Positions 35,501 through 44,929 of a stretch of 49,125 bases of DNA are shown here, in pieces; positions within the stretch are counted from its first letter, which is position 1; every line of letters starts with the position of its first letter. A program made the position numbers and the translations under genes. The notes under the pieces are model-generated. The model saw only the letters and a list, made by a program, of their open reading frames with translations, had not been told where the DNA came from and did not search any database. This DNA comes from an uncultured Clostridium sp. (lineage in GTDB: Bacteria; Bacillota; Clostridia; TANB77; CAG-508): the NCBI GenBank assembly GCA_947427205.1, contig CANEHB010000013.1, positions 1 to 49,125 of the forward strand, read 5' to 3'.

Positions 35501-38419
35501 TTATTGATTTATAGTATTTGTTTGATTGCCATTTACTACATTTTCAGTATTTATTATATTATTACTATCTATATTGTTTATATTATCATCACTAGTTGTG
35601 TTATCTATATTACTATTTTCAATATCTTTTGATATTTCTGCTTTATTTTCTTCTTTTTGCTTTTCAAGTTCATTATTTCTTGCTGTTTCAAGTTGAGTAA
35701 TTATTGCTTGAAGTCTTGTAATATCTTTACCTATCATTTCAAAATTATTTGCATTTAAAGATTCTTGAAGATTATTATTAGCTTTTATAACAGAATCTAT
35801 AATAGCTTCCATATCATCAGTATTGAAGAATTCTAAGTCAACTGCATATTCATCATTAAACAAATTAGCAATTGCACTAGTTAAGTTATCTCCTATTGCT
35901 ACTGTATTTCCTGATGCTACTATAACTTTCTTTAATACTGGTATTTCACTTTTATCATTTACCATAACTTGATATACTGGCTCTACATATAATAAGGATT
36001 TATTTATAGGTACAATTATCATATCTTTTATTAATTTCGTTCCAGTAGTATTTAAAGTTTCTAATTCTTCTGAAATTGTTGCATCTTGTTCTATTTGATT
36101 ATTAAGTTGCATAATTCCAACTACATTACTTTCAGAACTAAATTTATATAAAGATAATTCTGATTTACCATTATTTACTGTTCCTACTAAATAAGATATT
36201 ATATTTTGCTTTCCATATTTATTGTATGTTAATACCAAACCTAATTCTGGATTTTGATTATCAATTGTTTTTAAGCATGTATAATATGGTTCCATTTCAG
36301 AACCTGCAACAGTTGAATTTGCTGTTGATGCTTTTGTTGTTATTTGCCATATATCATCTGCTCTATATAATGTATCTTCACTTATATCATGATATAAATT
36401 AATCATTTCTGCTTGAATTTTATATAAAAATTCAGGATATATAAAATGCTCTGATATATCTTTTGGTAATTCTTCTTCTGTAAATAGATCTGGATACATT
36501 TTTTGATAAGTCATTATGATAGGATCAGATTTATCTGTTATATAAAATGTTGTTGTTCCATCATAAGCATCTATTAAAACTTTTACAGAATTTCTTATAT
36601 AATTTATTTTTTCTTTATATCCTTTTATATTAATTACTGTTGTTTGTGAATAAGGATATGATGCTGATCTTGTATATCCATCTAATACCCATACTAATTT
36701 ACCTTCATCTGTTATTACTAAATATGGATCTTCATCATATAATACATCTGAAAAGATTGTTTTTGCTCTTTGCAGTACATTTCTATTTGGAATTATTTTT
36801 GTATCTTCTGTTACTCCACCAGAAAAAGCAAGTTTAAAATTCTTTTCATTAATTCCTAATATTAATCTATCTAAAAATCCTAATTTAAGTCCAGCTTTAC
36901 CATCATAAACATTTTCTGCATAAGTAGATGGTGTTATTGGATAATCATATTCTTTTCCTAATGAAGTATTTACTTTTATTGTACTACCTGTTTCTAAACC
37001 GAAATAAATTCTTGGCTGTTTAATATTTAATGTACTTTCTCCACTTATAAAATCAGATAAAATATACTCTGCATATCCATCATTATCAGAATCATTTGCT
37101 GAGCTTACAACTGCTGAATATCCATGTGTATATTTCAAGGTTCTATTATTATAGCTTACACTTGAATCTGTTAATATTTCACGTGGTGTAATATAAATTA
37201 ATTTATTTTCTTTATCTATTTTATACATTGCTAAAAATGTATTTTCATAATCATAATATACACTATTTTCTTGATGTTCTTTTACAGCTGTTTTTGTTAC
37301 ACTCTCAGTTATTAAAGGTATATTATTAATAACATTTTGATTACTATTTACTTGTTCTAAAGTTATTGCTTTATAATTATCTATGTTTTGTTGATCAATA
37401 TCAATTCCATATGCTATTTTTGTATTTTTTATATTATGTCCTATATATTCTTTTTCGTTATCTAATTCATTGTTTCCTACATGAATAGTTTGGAAATAAA
37501 TCATAGCAATAAATAAACATACTAAATATCCTGGTACTAATGCAGCAGAAATTATTGCTTGCTTAAAATTCTGTTTTTTAACATATTTTAATAATCTTAA
37601 AACAGCAATTACAATAACAAAGCTTAATATTCTATATCCCCATAATTTTATAGTTACATCTGTTTTTCCTGCTCCTACAAGTTCTATAGAATTCTCATCA
37701 GGAAGTGATACCATATTTCCTGTTAAAATATTTTGTGCATTAATAAATATATAAGTACAAAATACAAGTGTTATTAATATAACTATAAATAATTCTTGTT
37801 TAACAAATGTATTTTTCTTTAATGTTTCTCCATCTACTCCATCAAAGTAATAATTTAAACTTATAACATAATACATTGCTATATAAATAATTGTAACTAC
37901 TAAAATTTCAATTATAAAAATTAATAATGTTTGGATAAATGGTAATGAAAACATATAATATCCAATATCTGCTCCAAAAATAGGATCTGTTTTTGCAAAT
38001 TGTGCAGCATTATTAAAAATTGCAAATTTGTCAGCTAAAATATTTGCTCCCATTCCTCCTCCAATTAAAGCAAATATTATACTTAAGCTTTTATTGGGAA
38101 GTTTAGGCATATCTTTTTTTTCTTCTTCAAAAAATTTTTTTAATCCTCTTTTTGTAAATTTATTTATTATATAAATAAAAATATATATTGTAATAAAAGC
38201 TATTCCAAATATTATATATTTATTTTGAATTTTTTGATAAAAAATGTTTTCATATTCAGCACCAATTTCAATTATATGTAAATGTTGTGCTCTTAAAGAT
38301 ATAGCAGTAGAAATTAAAAAAATTGCTAATACTACTAAGACAGCTATTGTTCTTATTGCAAAAATATTCTTTTTTTTCTCTTTTGTTTGCTCTTTTTTTA
38401 AGTCTTTACTATCTTTCAT
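35501..38419 (-). CDS. UPF0182 family membrane protein
   Basis: The 972-residue product belongs to the UPF0182 (COG1615) family of large membrane proteins with unknown function. About eight spans lie in the first 320 residues. A long extracytoplasmic domain of about 550 residues follows, with family stretches such as YGIDIDQQNIDNYKAITLEQV, TYAENVYDG, IPNRNVLQRAK and the DGYTRSASYPYSQ motif (aromatic and proline rich). The last 70 residues are a low-complexity tail rich in Asn, Ile, Thr and Asp, like the tail of the DUF5050 protein. AAGGAAAT precedes ATG at 38419. ftsY lies 15 bases upstream, so the two are probably co-transcribed. Confidence 0.9.
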   Translation of the reverse strand: MKDSKDLKKEQTKEKKKNIFAIRTIAVLVVLAIFLISTAISLRAQHLHIIEIGAEYENIFYQKIQNKYIIFGIAFITIYIFIYIINKFTKRGLKKFFEEEKKDMPKLPNKSLSIIFALIGGGMGANILADKFAIFNNAAQFAKTDPIFGADIGYYMFSLPFIQTLLIFIIEILVVTIIYIAMYYVISLNYYFDGVDGETLKKNTFVKQELFIVILITLVFCTYIFINAQNILTGNMVSLPDENSIELVGAGKTDVTIKLWGYRILSFVIVIAVLRLLKYVKKQNFKQAIISAALVPGYLVCLFIAMIYFQTIHVGNNELDNEKEYIGHNIKNTKIAYGIDIDQQNIDNYKAITLEQVNSNQNVINNIPLITESVTKTAVKEHQENSVYYDYENTFLAMYKIDKENKLIYITPREILTDSSVSYNNRTLKYTHGYSAVVSSANDSDNDGYAEYILSDFISGESTLNIKQPRIYFGLETGSTIKVNTSLGKEYDYPITPSTYAENVYDGKAGLKLGFLDRLILGINEKNFKLAFSGGVTEDTKIIPNRNVLQRAKTIFSDVLYDEDPYLVITDEGKLVWVLDGYTRSASYPYSQTTVINIKGYKEKINYIRNSVKVLIDAYDGTTTFYITDKSDPIIMTYQKMYPDLFTEEELPKDISEHFIYPEFLYKIQAEMINLYHDISEDTLYRADDIWQITTKASTANSTVAGSEMEPYYTCLKTIDNQNPELGLVLTYNKYGKQNIISYLVGTVNNGKSELSLYKFSSESNVVGIMQLNNQIEQDATISEELETLNTTGTKLIKDMIIVPINKSLLYVEPVYQVMVNDKSEIPVLKKVIVASGNTVAIGDNLTSAIANLFNDEYAVDLEFFNTDDMEAIIDSVIKANNNLQESLNANNFEMIGKDITRLQAIITQLETARNNELEKQKEENKAEISKDIENSNIDNTTSDDNINNIDSNNIINTENVVNGNQTNTINQ

Positions 38420-38434
38420 TTTTCTATTTCCTTT

Positions 38435-39340
38435 CTAAATTATTGCATTTAAAAATTCTTCTGCATTAAATACTTGCATATCATCTATTTGCTCTCCAAC
38501 TCCAATAAATTTAACTGGAATTTGGTTTTCTGATACTATTCCTAAAACAACTCCACCTTTTGCTGTTCCATCTAATTTTGTAAGAACAATTCCTGTTATA
38601 TCAGTTGTTTCCTTAAAAGCTTTTACTTGCGAAATTGCATTTTGTCCAGTTTCTGCATCAAGAACTAATAATACTTCTTTGCTTGACTCTGGCATTTCTT
38701 TTTCTATTACTTTTTTTATTTTAAAAAGTTCATCCATTAAATATTTTTTATTATGAAGTCTTCCTGCTGTATCAACTATTAAAATATCTGAATTCGTTTC
38801 TTTAGTTTTTTGAATTGCATCAAAAACAACAGAAGCAGGATCAGCACCTTCTTCTTTTTTTACAATCATACTTCCTGATCTTCCTGCCCATACTTCAAGT
38901 TGTTCTACTGCTGCTGCTCTAAATGTATCTGCTGCTGCAACAATAACCTTTTTTCCTGATTTCACAAGGTTATTTGCAATTTTTCCAATTGATGTAGTTT
39001 TTCCTACTCCATTTACCCCTACTACTAATATTACAGATGGCTTAGTTTCTAAGTTTAATTCTGGAGTTGCTACATTCAAAATATTTTTCATTATATCTTT
39101 TAAAGCTGTTTTTACAGCTTCTTCATCTTCTATTTTTTCTCTTTTTATTCTATTTCTTAATTCATCTATAATTTTAACTGATGTTTCCATTCCTATATCA
39201 GACATTACTAAAACTTCTTCTAATTCTTCTAAAAGTTCTTCATCAACTTTTCTGAATACACTAAAAACATTGTTAATCTTTTCATCTATAGAACTTTTGG
39301 TTTTTCCTAACCCTTGTTTTAATTTGTCAAAAAAGCCCAT
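38435..39340 (-). CDS. ftsY: Signal recognition particle receptor FtsY
   Basis: FtsY is the GTPase that docks SRP-bound ribosomes at the membrane. The 301-residue product is an NG-domain form without the long acidic A domain of proteobacteria. GTPase motifs are visible: GVNGVGKTTSIGKIA (G1) near residue 107, DTFRAAAVEQL (G2), DTAGRLHNK (G3), TKLDGTAKGG (G4) and FIGVGEQIDDMQVF near the end. AGGAGG precedes ATG at 39340. Upstream is a divergent spacer with the P-loop gene. Confidence 0.96.
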   Translation of the reverse strand: MGFFDKLKQGLGKTKSSIDEKINNVFSVFRKVDEELLEELEEVLVMSDIGMETSVKIIDELRNRIKREKIEDEEAVKTALKDIMKNILNVATPELNLETKPSVILVVGVNGVGKTTSIGKIANNLVKSGKKVIVAAADTFRAAAVEQLEVWAGRSGSMIVKKEEGADPASVVFDAIQKTKETNSDILIVDTAGRLHNKKYLMDELFKIKKVIEKEMPESSKEVLLVLDAETGQNAISQVKAFKETTDITGIVLTKLDGTAKGGVVLGIVSENQIPVKFIGVGEQIDDMQVFNAEEFLNAII

Positions 39341-39468
39341 AATACCTCCTTTTATATAATCGACTATATATAAAATTAATCGTTTACACTATCTTTTATT
39401 TTATATCATTAAAACATAAAAAAATCAATACTTTTTAAGCTTTTTTGTACAAGTTTAAGAATTAAAAA

Positions 39469-39480
39469 TAGCATATGCTA
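39469..39480. promoter_or_regulatory. Palindrome in the divergent ftsY / P-loop spacer
   Basis: The 12-base perfect palindrome TAGCATATGCTA lies midway in the 255-base divergent intergenic region, where a repressor site could act on both genes. No protein partner is known. The rest of the spacer is AT-rich and shows no other clear element. Confidence 0.25.
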
Positions 39481-39595
39481 CACTTTTATAAAAATTCAAT
39501 TGAACACTTATAATAAATATTAAAAATATTTTTTCACATGTAGTATTTCAAAAAAAATTATGCTATTATGATATATAATTTAATAGGAGAAATAT

Positions 39596-40180
39596 ATGAA
39601 AAGTAAAGTTAAATTATTGATAGACGAAAAAGATATAATATTTAAATGTACAAAAGATAATATAATTAATATTACAGGAATGATTGGTTCTGGAAAAACT
39701 ACCTATGCAGATAAATATAGAAAAGATAATAACTATATTGTTATTTCACTAGATTGTTTATATAGGGGACAAGATAAAGAAAATATGAATGAAGAAACAC
39801 AAAACATAAATCAAATCTTACAAAAAAAATTTCCAAATCAAGATAATGAAAAATTTTTTAAAGAATATTATTATGAAATAATAGAATATATTAATAATTT
39901 TAGTAAATCTGTAACATGGGTCTTAGAAGGGCAACACATATACAGATTTCTAAATCCAGAAGATATCAAAGGAAAATTAATAATAAAAAGAACTTGTTTA
40001 GTAAAATGCTATATACGTTCAATTACTAGACATATTAACAAAAAGAAAATTCAGTTAAAAAACAAAGAAATTACTAAAAAGCAGTATTATAGTAATATTA
40101 TTTATTTGATAAAAAGAAGAACCAAACAATTAAAATATTATAAAGATTTAAACAAATTTATACAAAATCTATATCATTAA
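39596..40180 (+). CDS. P-loop kinase-like protein
   Basis: The 194-residue product has Walker A GMIGSGKTT near residue 32 and then YIVISLDCLYRG, with a later VTWVLEGQHI strand, a layout common to small nucleotide-kinase-like proteins (adenylate kinase or shikimate kinase type, including the so-called topology modulation proteins). The basic C-terminal third (INKKKIQLKNKEITKKQYY, IKRRTKQLKYYK) could bind nucleic acid or phosphate. The substrate is unknown. AGGAGA precedes the ATG. It is one of only two plus-strand protein genes here and is somewhat more AT-rich than its neighbours, so it may be an insertion. It shares a terminator with asnB. Confidence 0.75.
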   Translation: MKSKVKLLIDEKDIIFKCTKDNIINITGMIGSGKTTYADKYRKDNNYIVISLDCLYRGQDKENMNEETQNINQILQKKFPNQDNEKFFKEYYYEIIEYINNFSKSVTWVLEGQHIYRFLNPEDIKGKLIIKRTCLVKCYIRSITRHINKKKIQLKNKEITKKQYYSNIIYLIKRRTKQLKYYKDLNKFIQNLYH

Positions 40181-40185
40181 AACTA

Positions 40186-40232
40186 AGGAGGCACATAATT
40201 TTATATCATTTTAATAAAATTATGCGCCTCCT
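40186..40232. terminator. Convergent terminator between the P-loop gene and asnB
   Basis: AGGAGGCACATAATTTTAT pairs with ATAAAATTATGCGCCTCCT with one mismatch in 19 bases and a 9-base loop. Transcripts from both sides meet here. It is a strong stem in an AT-rich setting. Confidence 0.8.
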
Positions 40233-40255
40233 CGTTGTTTGTGTACTATATTATT

Positions 40256-42103
40256 TTATAATTCTATTTTAGGATTATACCTTTCAAGCCACATATTTAC
40301 TTGAATTAGATAAGCCATAAGTTGAGGTCCAGTCATAAGTTGACCAAACCATGGTCTTGAAAATGCTTTTCCTTCTGTTTCAATAATTTCCAAAATATAT
40401 TGTCTATTTAACAAATTATTAATTGGTGCATTTTTATCTTCCATAATTTTAGATAATTTTTTCTTAACAATTGTAGTATAATTTGGATTATGTGTTTTTG
40501 GATATGGACTCTTCTTTCTATATACAACTTCTTCTGGCAAAATTCCCTCCATACTATATCTTAATAATCCTTTTTCTCTTCCTTTATATGCTTTCATTTC
40601 CCATGGAATATTCCATGCATACTCTACAATTCTATAATCACAAAATGGTACCCTTGCTTCAAATCCATTATACATACACATTCTATCAGTTCTATCAAGT
40701 AATGTTTGCATAAACCAATTTGAAGTTAAATATATTAATTTTCTATGCAATTTATCATTTTCAGTATCTGTATCTAAAAATTCTACTTTTGATAATGATT
40801 CTTGGTATCTTGCTGAAATATAGTCATTTAAACAAATTTCTTTTGATATATTTTCATTTAATATATTTTGTCTTTCTGATATCGCTATAGACCATGGAAA
40901 TGTATTACTATTTAATGCATCTTCTCTAAAATACCAAGGATATCCTCCAAATATTTCATCTGAGCATTCTCCTGATAAAGCAACTTTTATATCTTTTTTC
41001 ACATTTTTAAAGAATAGTAAATATGAAGAGTCAACATCAGCCATTCCTGGAAAATCTCTTGCTATAACTGCATCCTCTAATGTATCAAATAATTCTGGTG
41101 TATCTAAAATTATTTTTTTATGATTTGTATCTAAAAATTTAACCATTAAATCTATATAATAATTATCTGTATTCGGCTGAAAATCATTTTTTACAAAGTT
41201 TTTTTCTTGATCAACATAATCAACTGAAAAAGTATCTAATTTTTTGCCATATTTTTCCTTATAAAAATCACTTGCATATTTAGTTATTATACTAGAATCT
41301 AATCCTCCAGAAAGTAATGTTCCAATTGGTACATCTGATACCAATTGTCTTTCAATTGAATCTTTTATTAAAAATCTTAATTTTTCACTTGTTGTTTCTA
41401 AATCATCTGTATGAGGTTTAGTTTCAAGTTTCCAATATTCTTCTTTCTTGAAGCAATCTTTATTATAAACTATATAATTAGCTGGCTCTAATTCTTCAAT
41501 TCCCTTAAAAGGGCAAATTCCTGGCGTATGACTTGGTCCAATCCCAAATAATTCTGCTATTCCAGTTCTATCTAAAACTGCATTTACTGATGGATGCTCT
41601 AATATTGCTTTTACCTCTGATGCAAAAATAAAATTTTCATCACTAAAAGAATAATAAAGTGGTTTTATTCCAAAATGATCTCTTGCTACAAATAATTCTT
41701 CTTTTTTATCATTCCAAATAGCAAAAGCAAAAATTCCATTTATATGTTTACATACATTTTTTCCATAAAACACATATGCTTTAAGTAATACTTCTGTATC
41801 TGAATGAGTTTTAAATTTAAACCCATTATCTCTTAAAGTTTCTCTTAATTCTTCAGCATTATAAATTTGACCATTATATACTATTGTATATGTAACCTCA
41901 TCAATTTTAAAACTCATAGGTTGTTTTCCATTTTCAATATCTATAATACTTAATCTTCTATGACCAAAATTTGCATGTTTTGAAGTAAATATTCCCTCTT
42001 CATCTGGTCCCCTTTTTGTAATTGTTTTTGTCATATTTTCAATTATATTCTTTTCTTCAAGAATATTCTTTTTATAATTTACAATTCCAACAATTCCACA
42101 CAT
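40256..42103 (-). CDS. asnB: Asparagine synthetase, glutamine-hydrolysing
   Basis: AsnB makes asparagine from aspartate, ATP and glutamine nitrogen. The glutaminase domain begins right after the start Met with catalytic Cys2 (MCGIVGI), followed by HRRLSIID, VYNGQIYNAEELR and SDTEVLLKAY. The synthetase domain has the ATP-pyrophosphatase loop LLSGGLDSSII near residue 262 and SGECSDEIFGGYPWYF. Length (615 aa) is normal. ATG at 42103 must be the start because Cys2 has to be exposed after Met removal. The ribosome binding site AAGGAG is buried in a hairpin (see the leader feature), so translation or transcription is probably controlled. Confidence 0.96.
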   Translation of the reverse strand: MCGIVGIVNYKKNILEEKNIIENMTKTITKRGPDEEGIFTSKHANFGHRRLSIIDIENGKQPMSFKIDEVTYTIVYNGQIYNAEELRETLRDNGFKFKTHSDTEVLLKAYVFYGKNVCKHINGIFAFAIWNDKKEELFVARDHFGIKPLYYSFSDENFIFASEVKAILEHPSVNAVLDRTGIAELFGIGPSHTPGICPFKGIEELEPANYIVYNKDCFKKEEYWKLETKPHTDDLETTSEKLRFLIKDSIERQLVSDVPIGTLLSGGLDSSIITKYASDFYKEKYGKKLDTFSVDYVDQEKNFVKNDFQPNTDNYYIDLMVKFLDTNHKKIILDTPELFDTLEDAVIARDFPGMADVDSSYLLFFKNVKKDIKVALSGECSDEIFGGYPWYFREDALNSNTFPWSIAISERQNILNENISKEICLNDYISARYQESLSKVEFLDTDTENDKLHRKLIYLTSNWFMQTLLDRTDRMCMYNGFEARVPFCDYRIVEYAWNIPWEMKAYKGREKGLLRYSMEGILPEEVVYRKKSPYPKTHNPNYTTIVKKKLSKIMEDKNAPINNLLNRQYILEIIETEGKAFSRPWFGQLMTGPQLMAYLIQVNMWLERYNPKIEL

Positions 42104-42156
42104 AAAAAAACTCCTTACATAAAATTATTTTCATTTTTTTATATTTTATGTAAGGA
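42104..42156 (-). promoter_or_regulatory. asnB: Hairpin that buries the asnB ribosome binding site
   Basis: A perfect 14-bp stem (TCCTTACATAAAAT at 42143-42156 read on the minus strand, with its complement at 42112-42125) includes AAGGAG, the only Shine-Dalgarno sequence of asnB. The stem is followed at once by seven T and then the ATG. It therefore has the form of both an intrinsic terminator (attenuator) and a translation-blocking hairpin. No T-box or upstream peptide frame was seen. Confidence 0.65.
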
Positions 42157-42180
42157 ATTAATAATATGTGATAATTTTTT

Positions 42181-42250
42181 AATAGACAGTGGGACGTAGA
42201 TTTTGTCTAAAATTTTTATTTTAGACAAAATCTACGTCCCACTGTCTATT
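42181..42250. repeat. Perfect 33-bp inverted repeat at the mutS end
   Basis: Two exact 33-base arms with a 4-base T loop fill the spacer between asnB and mutS and run across the mutS stop codon. Each arm contains GACAGTGGGACG. It should act as a transcription terminator for mutS, but the perfect length and richer G+C suggest a mobile palindromic (MITE- or REP-like) element that landed here. Confidence 0.8.
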
Positions 42251-44855
42251 TTATCATTTCTTTTAATTTTACTAATGTATTTAGTGCATCTATTGGTGTA
42301 AGCTCATTTACATTTATTTTATCTAATTCATGAGAAATATCTGCAAGTTTAATATTAAACAAATCAAATTGACCTTCTACTTGTTTTTTCTCTTCTTTTT
42401 CTTCTTTTATTTTTACTCCACCTTTTTCTAATGAGCGTAATATTTTATTTGCTCTTGTAACTGCCGTTTTAGGAACTCCTGCAAGTTTTGCAACATGTAT
42501 TCCATAACTTTCATCAGTTCCACCTTCAAGTATTTTTCTTAGAAAAATTATGTCATCACCCTTTTCTTTAACTGCTACTTGATAATTCTTTATTCCTTCA
42601 ACTTTTTCTTCAAGTTCTAATAATTCATGATAATGTGTTGCAAATAAAGTTTTGCATCCTATTTTTTCTTTATCTGCTATATATTCTGCAACAGCCCAAG
42701 CTATTGATAATCCATCATATGTTGATGTTCCTCTTCCTATCTCATCTAAAATTACTAAGCTTTTTGGTGTTGCTTCTTTTAAGATATTTGCTACTTCATT
42801 CATCTCTACCATAAATGTACTTTGTCCACTACTTAAATCATCTGATGCTCCAACTCTAGTAAATATTTTATCAACAATTCCTATAGTTGCCTCTTGTGCT
42901 GGCACAAAGCTTCCAATTTGAGCCATTAAAGTTATTATTGCAACTTGTCTCATAAATGTAGATTTACCAGCCATATTAGGTCCTGTTATAATTGCAACTC
43001 TAGTATCATTACAATCTAAATATGTATCATTTTCAACAAAACTTCCATTATCAATCATTTTCTCTATAACTGGATGACGTCCACCTTTTATATCTATAAC
43101 ATCTTCTTCATTTACAACTGGACATACATAATTATTATTTTCTGCAACTACAGCTAAACTTGTAAGTACATCTATATTTGCTATAGCATTTGCTGACGTT
43201 TGTAATCTTTCTATATTTTTAGCAATCTCATTTCTTATTTCAGTAAATATTTCATATTCTAAAGATACTACTTTTTCTTCTGAGCCTAAAATTTTATCTT
43301 CTATTTCTTTTAGTTCTTCTGTTATATATCTTTCTCCGCCTGTTAATGTTTGTTTTCTAATATAATGTTCTGGAACTTTATCCAAAAATGATTTGGTAAC
43401 TTCAATGTAGTATCCAAACACTTTTGTATATCCTACTTTCAAGTTTTTTATTCCAGTTGCTTCTTTTTCTCTTGCTTCTAAAGCTACAATCCAATTCTTT
43501 CCTTCTGTTGAAGCTTCTCTATATTCATCTATCTCTGCGTTAAAACCTTTTTTGATTATTCCACCTTCTTTTACACTTATTGGTGGTTCTTCTACAATTG
43601 CATTATCTATTAAACTGCATATATCTTTTAATTCATCCAATTTTTCATATAGATTTTTAAGCATATTAGAATTTGTCATAGATAAAATTTGTTTTAAACT
43701 TGGCAAATTGCTTAATGAATTTTTTAAAGAAATCATATCTCTAGCATTTGCATTACCATAAGATATTTTTCCTGCTAATCTTTCGATATCATAAACTTTT
43801 TTCAAAGTTTCTATAACATCTCCTCTTAGCATCATATTATCTTTTAATTCTCTTACAGCTTCTAATCTATTACTTATTTCACTCACTTCTAATAACGGAT
43901 CATTTATCCAACGTCTTAAAAGTCTTCCTCCCATTGATGTTGACGTTTTATCTAATACCCAGATTAAAGTACCTTTTTTAGATTTATCTCTCATTCTCTC
44001 TGTTAATTCTAGGCTTCTCCTTGCATTTATATCTAGTGCCATATATTTTTGTACTTCATATACTTTAATTTTATTGATATGTTCCATTTTTACTTTTTGT
44101 GTTTCTGTAAAATAATTTAATAATCCATTGATAGCTTGAATTATTAACATTTCATCATTAAATTCTTCTTTTGGTTTATCAAATCCATCTACTATTGTAT
44201 ATAAATTTAATAGCTTTTGCTCATCTTCTTCAAAATTACTATCTTCTCTTACTGTAACAAAAGTGCTATTTCTATCTTTCATTATATTTAATTCTTTTTC
44301 AGAATTTCCCATTGCTGTATTTACTACAAGCTCTGCTGGTGCATATCTTGCATATTCATCTAATAATTTTTCAAAATTATTTTCTGAAAGCTTTATTCGA
44401 GTTGCATAAAAATCTCCTGTACTAATATCGCAAATTCCTATTCCATAATACATTCCTTTTTTTACTATACTCATTATGTAATTATTTTTCTTTTCTTCAA
44501 GCATATTTGTTTCAATAACCGTTCCAGGTGTTACTACTCTAATTACATCTCTTTTTACAATTCCTTTAGTAGTTTTTGGATCTTCTAATTGTTCACATAT
44601 AGCAACTTTATATCCCTTAGCAATAAGTCTTGACATATAAATTTCTACTGCGTGATGTGGAACCCCACACATAGGCGCTTTTTCTTCTAATCCGCATGCT
44701 CTACTTGTTAAAGTTATTTCAAGTTCTCTTGATGCAACTATTGCATCATCAAAAAACATCTCATAAAAATCGCCTAATCTATAAAATAAAATACTATCTT
44801 TATATTGTTCTTTTGTACTCAAATAGTTTTGCATCATAGGTGATAATTCTGCCAT
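42246..44855 (-). CDS. mutS: DNA mismatch repair protein MutS
   Basis: MutS recognises mismatches and starts repair. The 869-residue protein has the mismatch-wedge motif FYE in RLGDFYEMF near residue 30, connector and lever domains, and the ABC-type ATPase: Walker A TGPNMAGKSTFM near 600, DLSSGQSTFMVEM signature, Walker B SLVILDEIGRGTSTYDG and H-loop ATHYHEL. ATG at 44855 is selected because GAGGAT lies 6-7 bases upstream; the in-frame ATG at 44900 has no site. mutL does not follow; asnB does, after a perfect inverted repeat that overlaps the mutS stop. Confidence 0.97.
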   Translation of the reverse strand: MAELSPMMQNYLSTKEQYKDSILFYRLGDFYEMFFDDAIVASRELEITLTSRACGLEEKAPMCGVPHHAVEIYMSRLIAKGYKVAICEQLEDPKTTKGIVKRDVIRVVTPGTVIETNMLEEKKNNYIMSIVKKGMYYGIGICDISTGDFYATRIKLSENNFEKLLDEYARYAPAELVVNTAMGNSEKELNIMKDRNSTFVTVREDSNFEEDEQKLLNLYTIVDGFDKPKEEFNDEMLIIQAINGLLNYFTETQKVKMEHINKIKVYEVQKYMALDINARRSLELTERMRDKSKKGTLIWVLDKTSTSMGGRLLRRWINDPLLEVSEISNRLEAVRELKDNMMLRGDVIETLKKVYDIERLAGKISYGNANARDMISLKNSLSNLPSLKQILSMTNSNMLKNLYEKLDELKDICSLIDNAIVEEPPISVKEGGIIKKGFNAEIDEYREASTEGKNWIVALEAREKEATGIKNLKVGYTKVFGYYIEVTKSFLDKVPEHYIRKQTLTGGERYITEELKEIEDKILGSEEKVVSLEYEIFTEIRNEIAKNIERLQTSANAIANIDVLTSLAVVAENNNYVCPVVNEEDVIDIKGGRHPVIEKMIDNGSFVENDTYLDCNDTRVAIITGPNMAGKSTFMRQVAIITLMAQIGSFVPAQEATIGIVDKIFTRVGASDDLSSGQSTFMVEMNEVANILKEATPKSLVILDEIGRGTSTYDGLSIAWAVAEYIADKEKIGCKTLFATHYHELLELEEKVEGIKNYQVAVKEKGDDIIFLRKILEGGTDESYGIHVAKLAGVPKTAVTRANKILRSLEKGGVKIKEEKEEKKQVEGQFDLFNIKLADISHELDKINVNELTPIDALNTLVKLKEMIK

Positions 44856-44929
44856 AATCTCATCCTCTTTTCTATATTTATTACTTCTTATAATATTCAA
44901 TATTTATTATTTTTATATTTTTAGCATCA

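Noticed and set aside
42157..42250. T-box or other known riboswitch for asnB
   Set aside because: No GGTGG-type T-box sequence or known aptamer core lies between mutS and asnB; the space is filled by the perfect inverted repeat.
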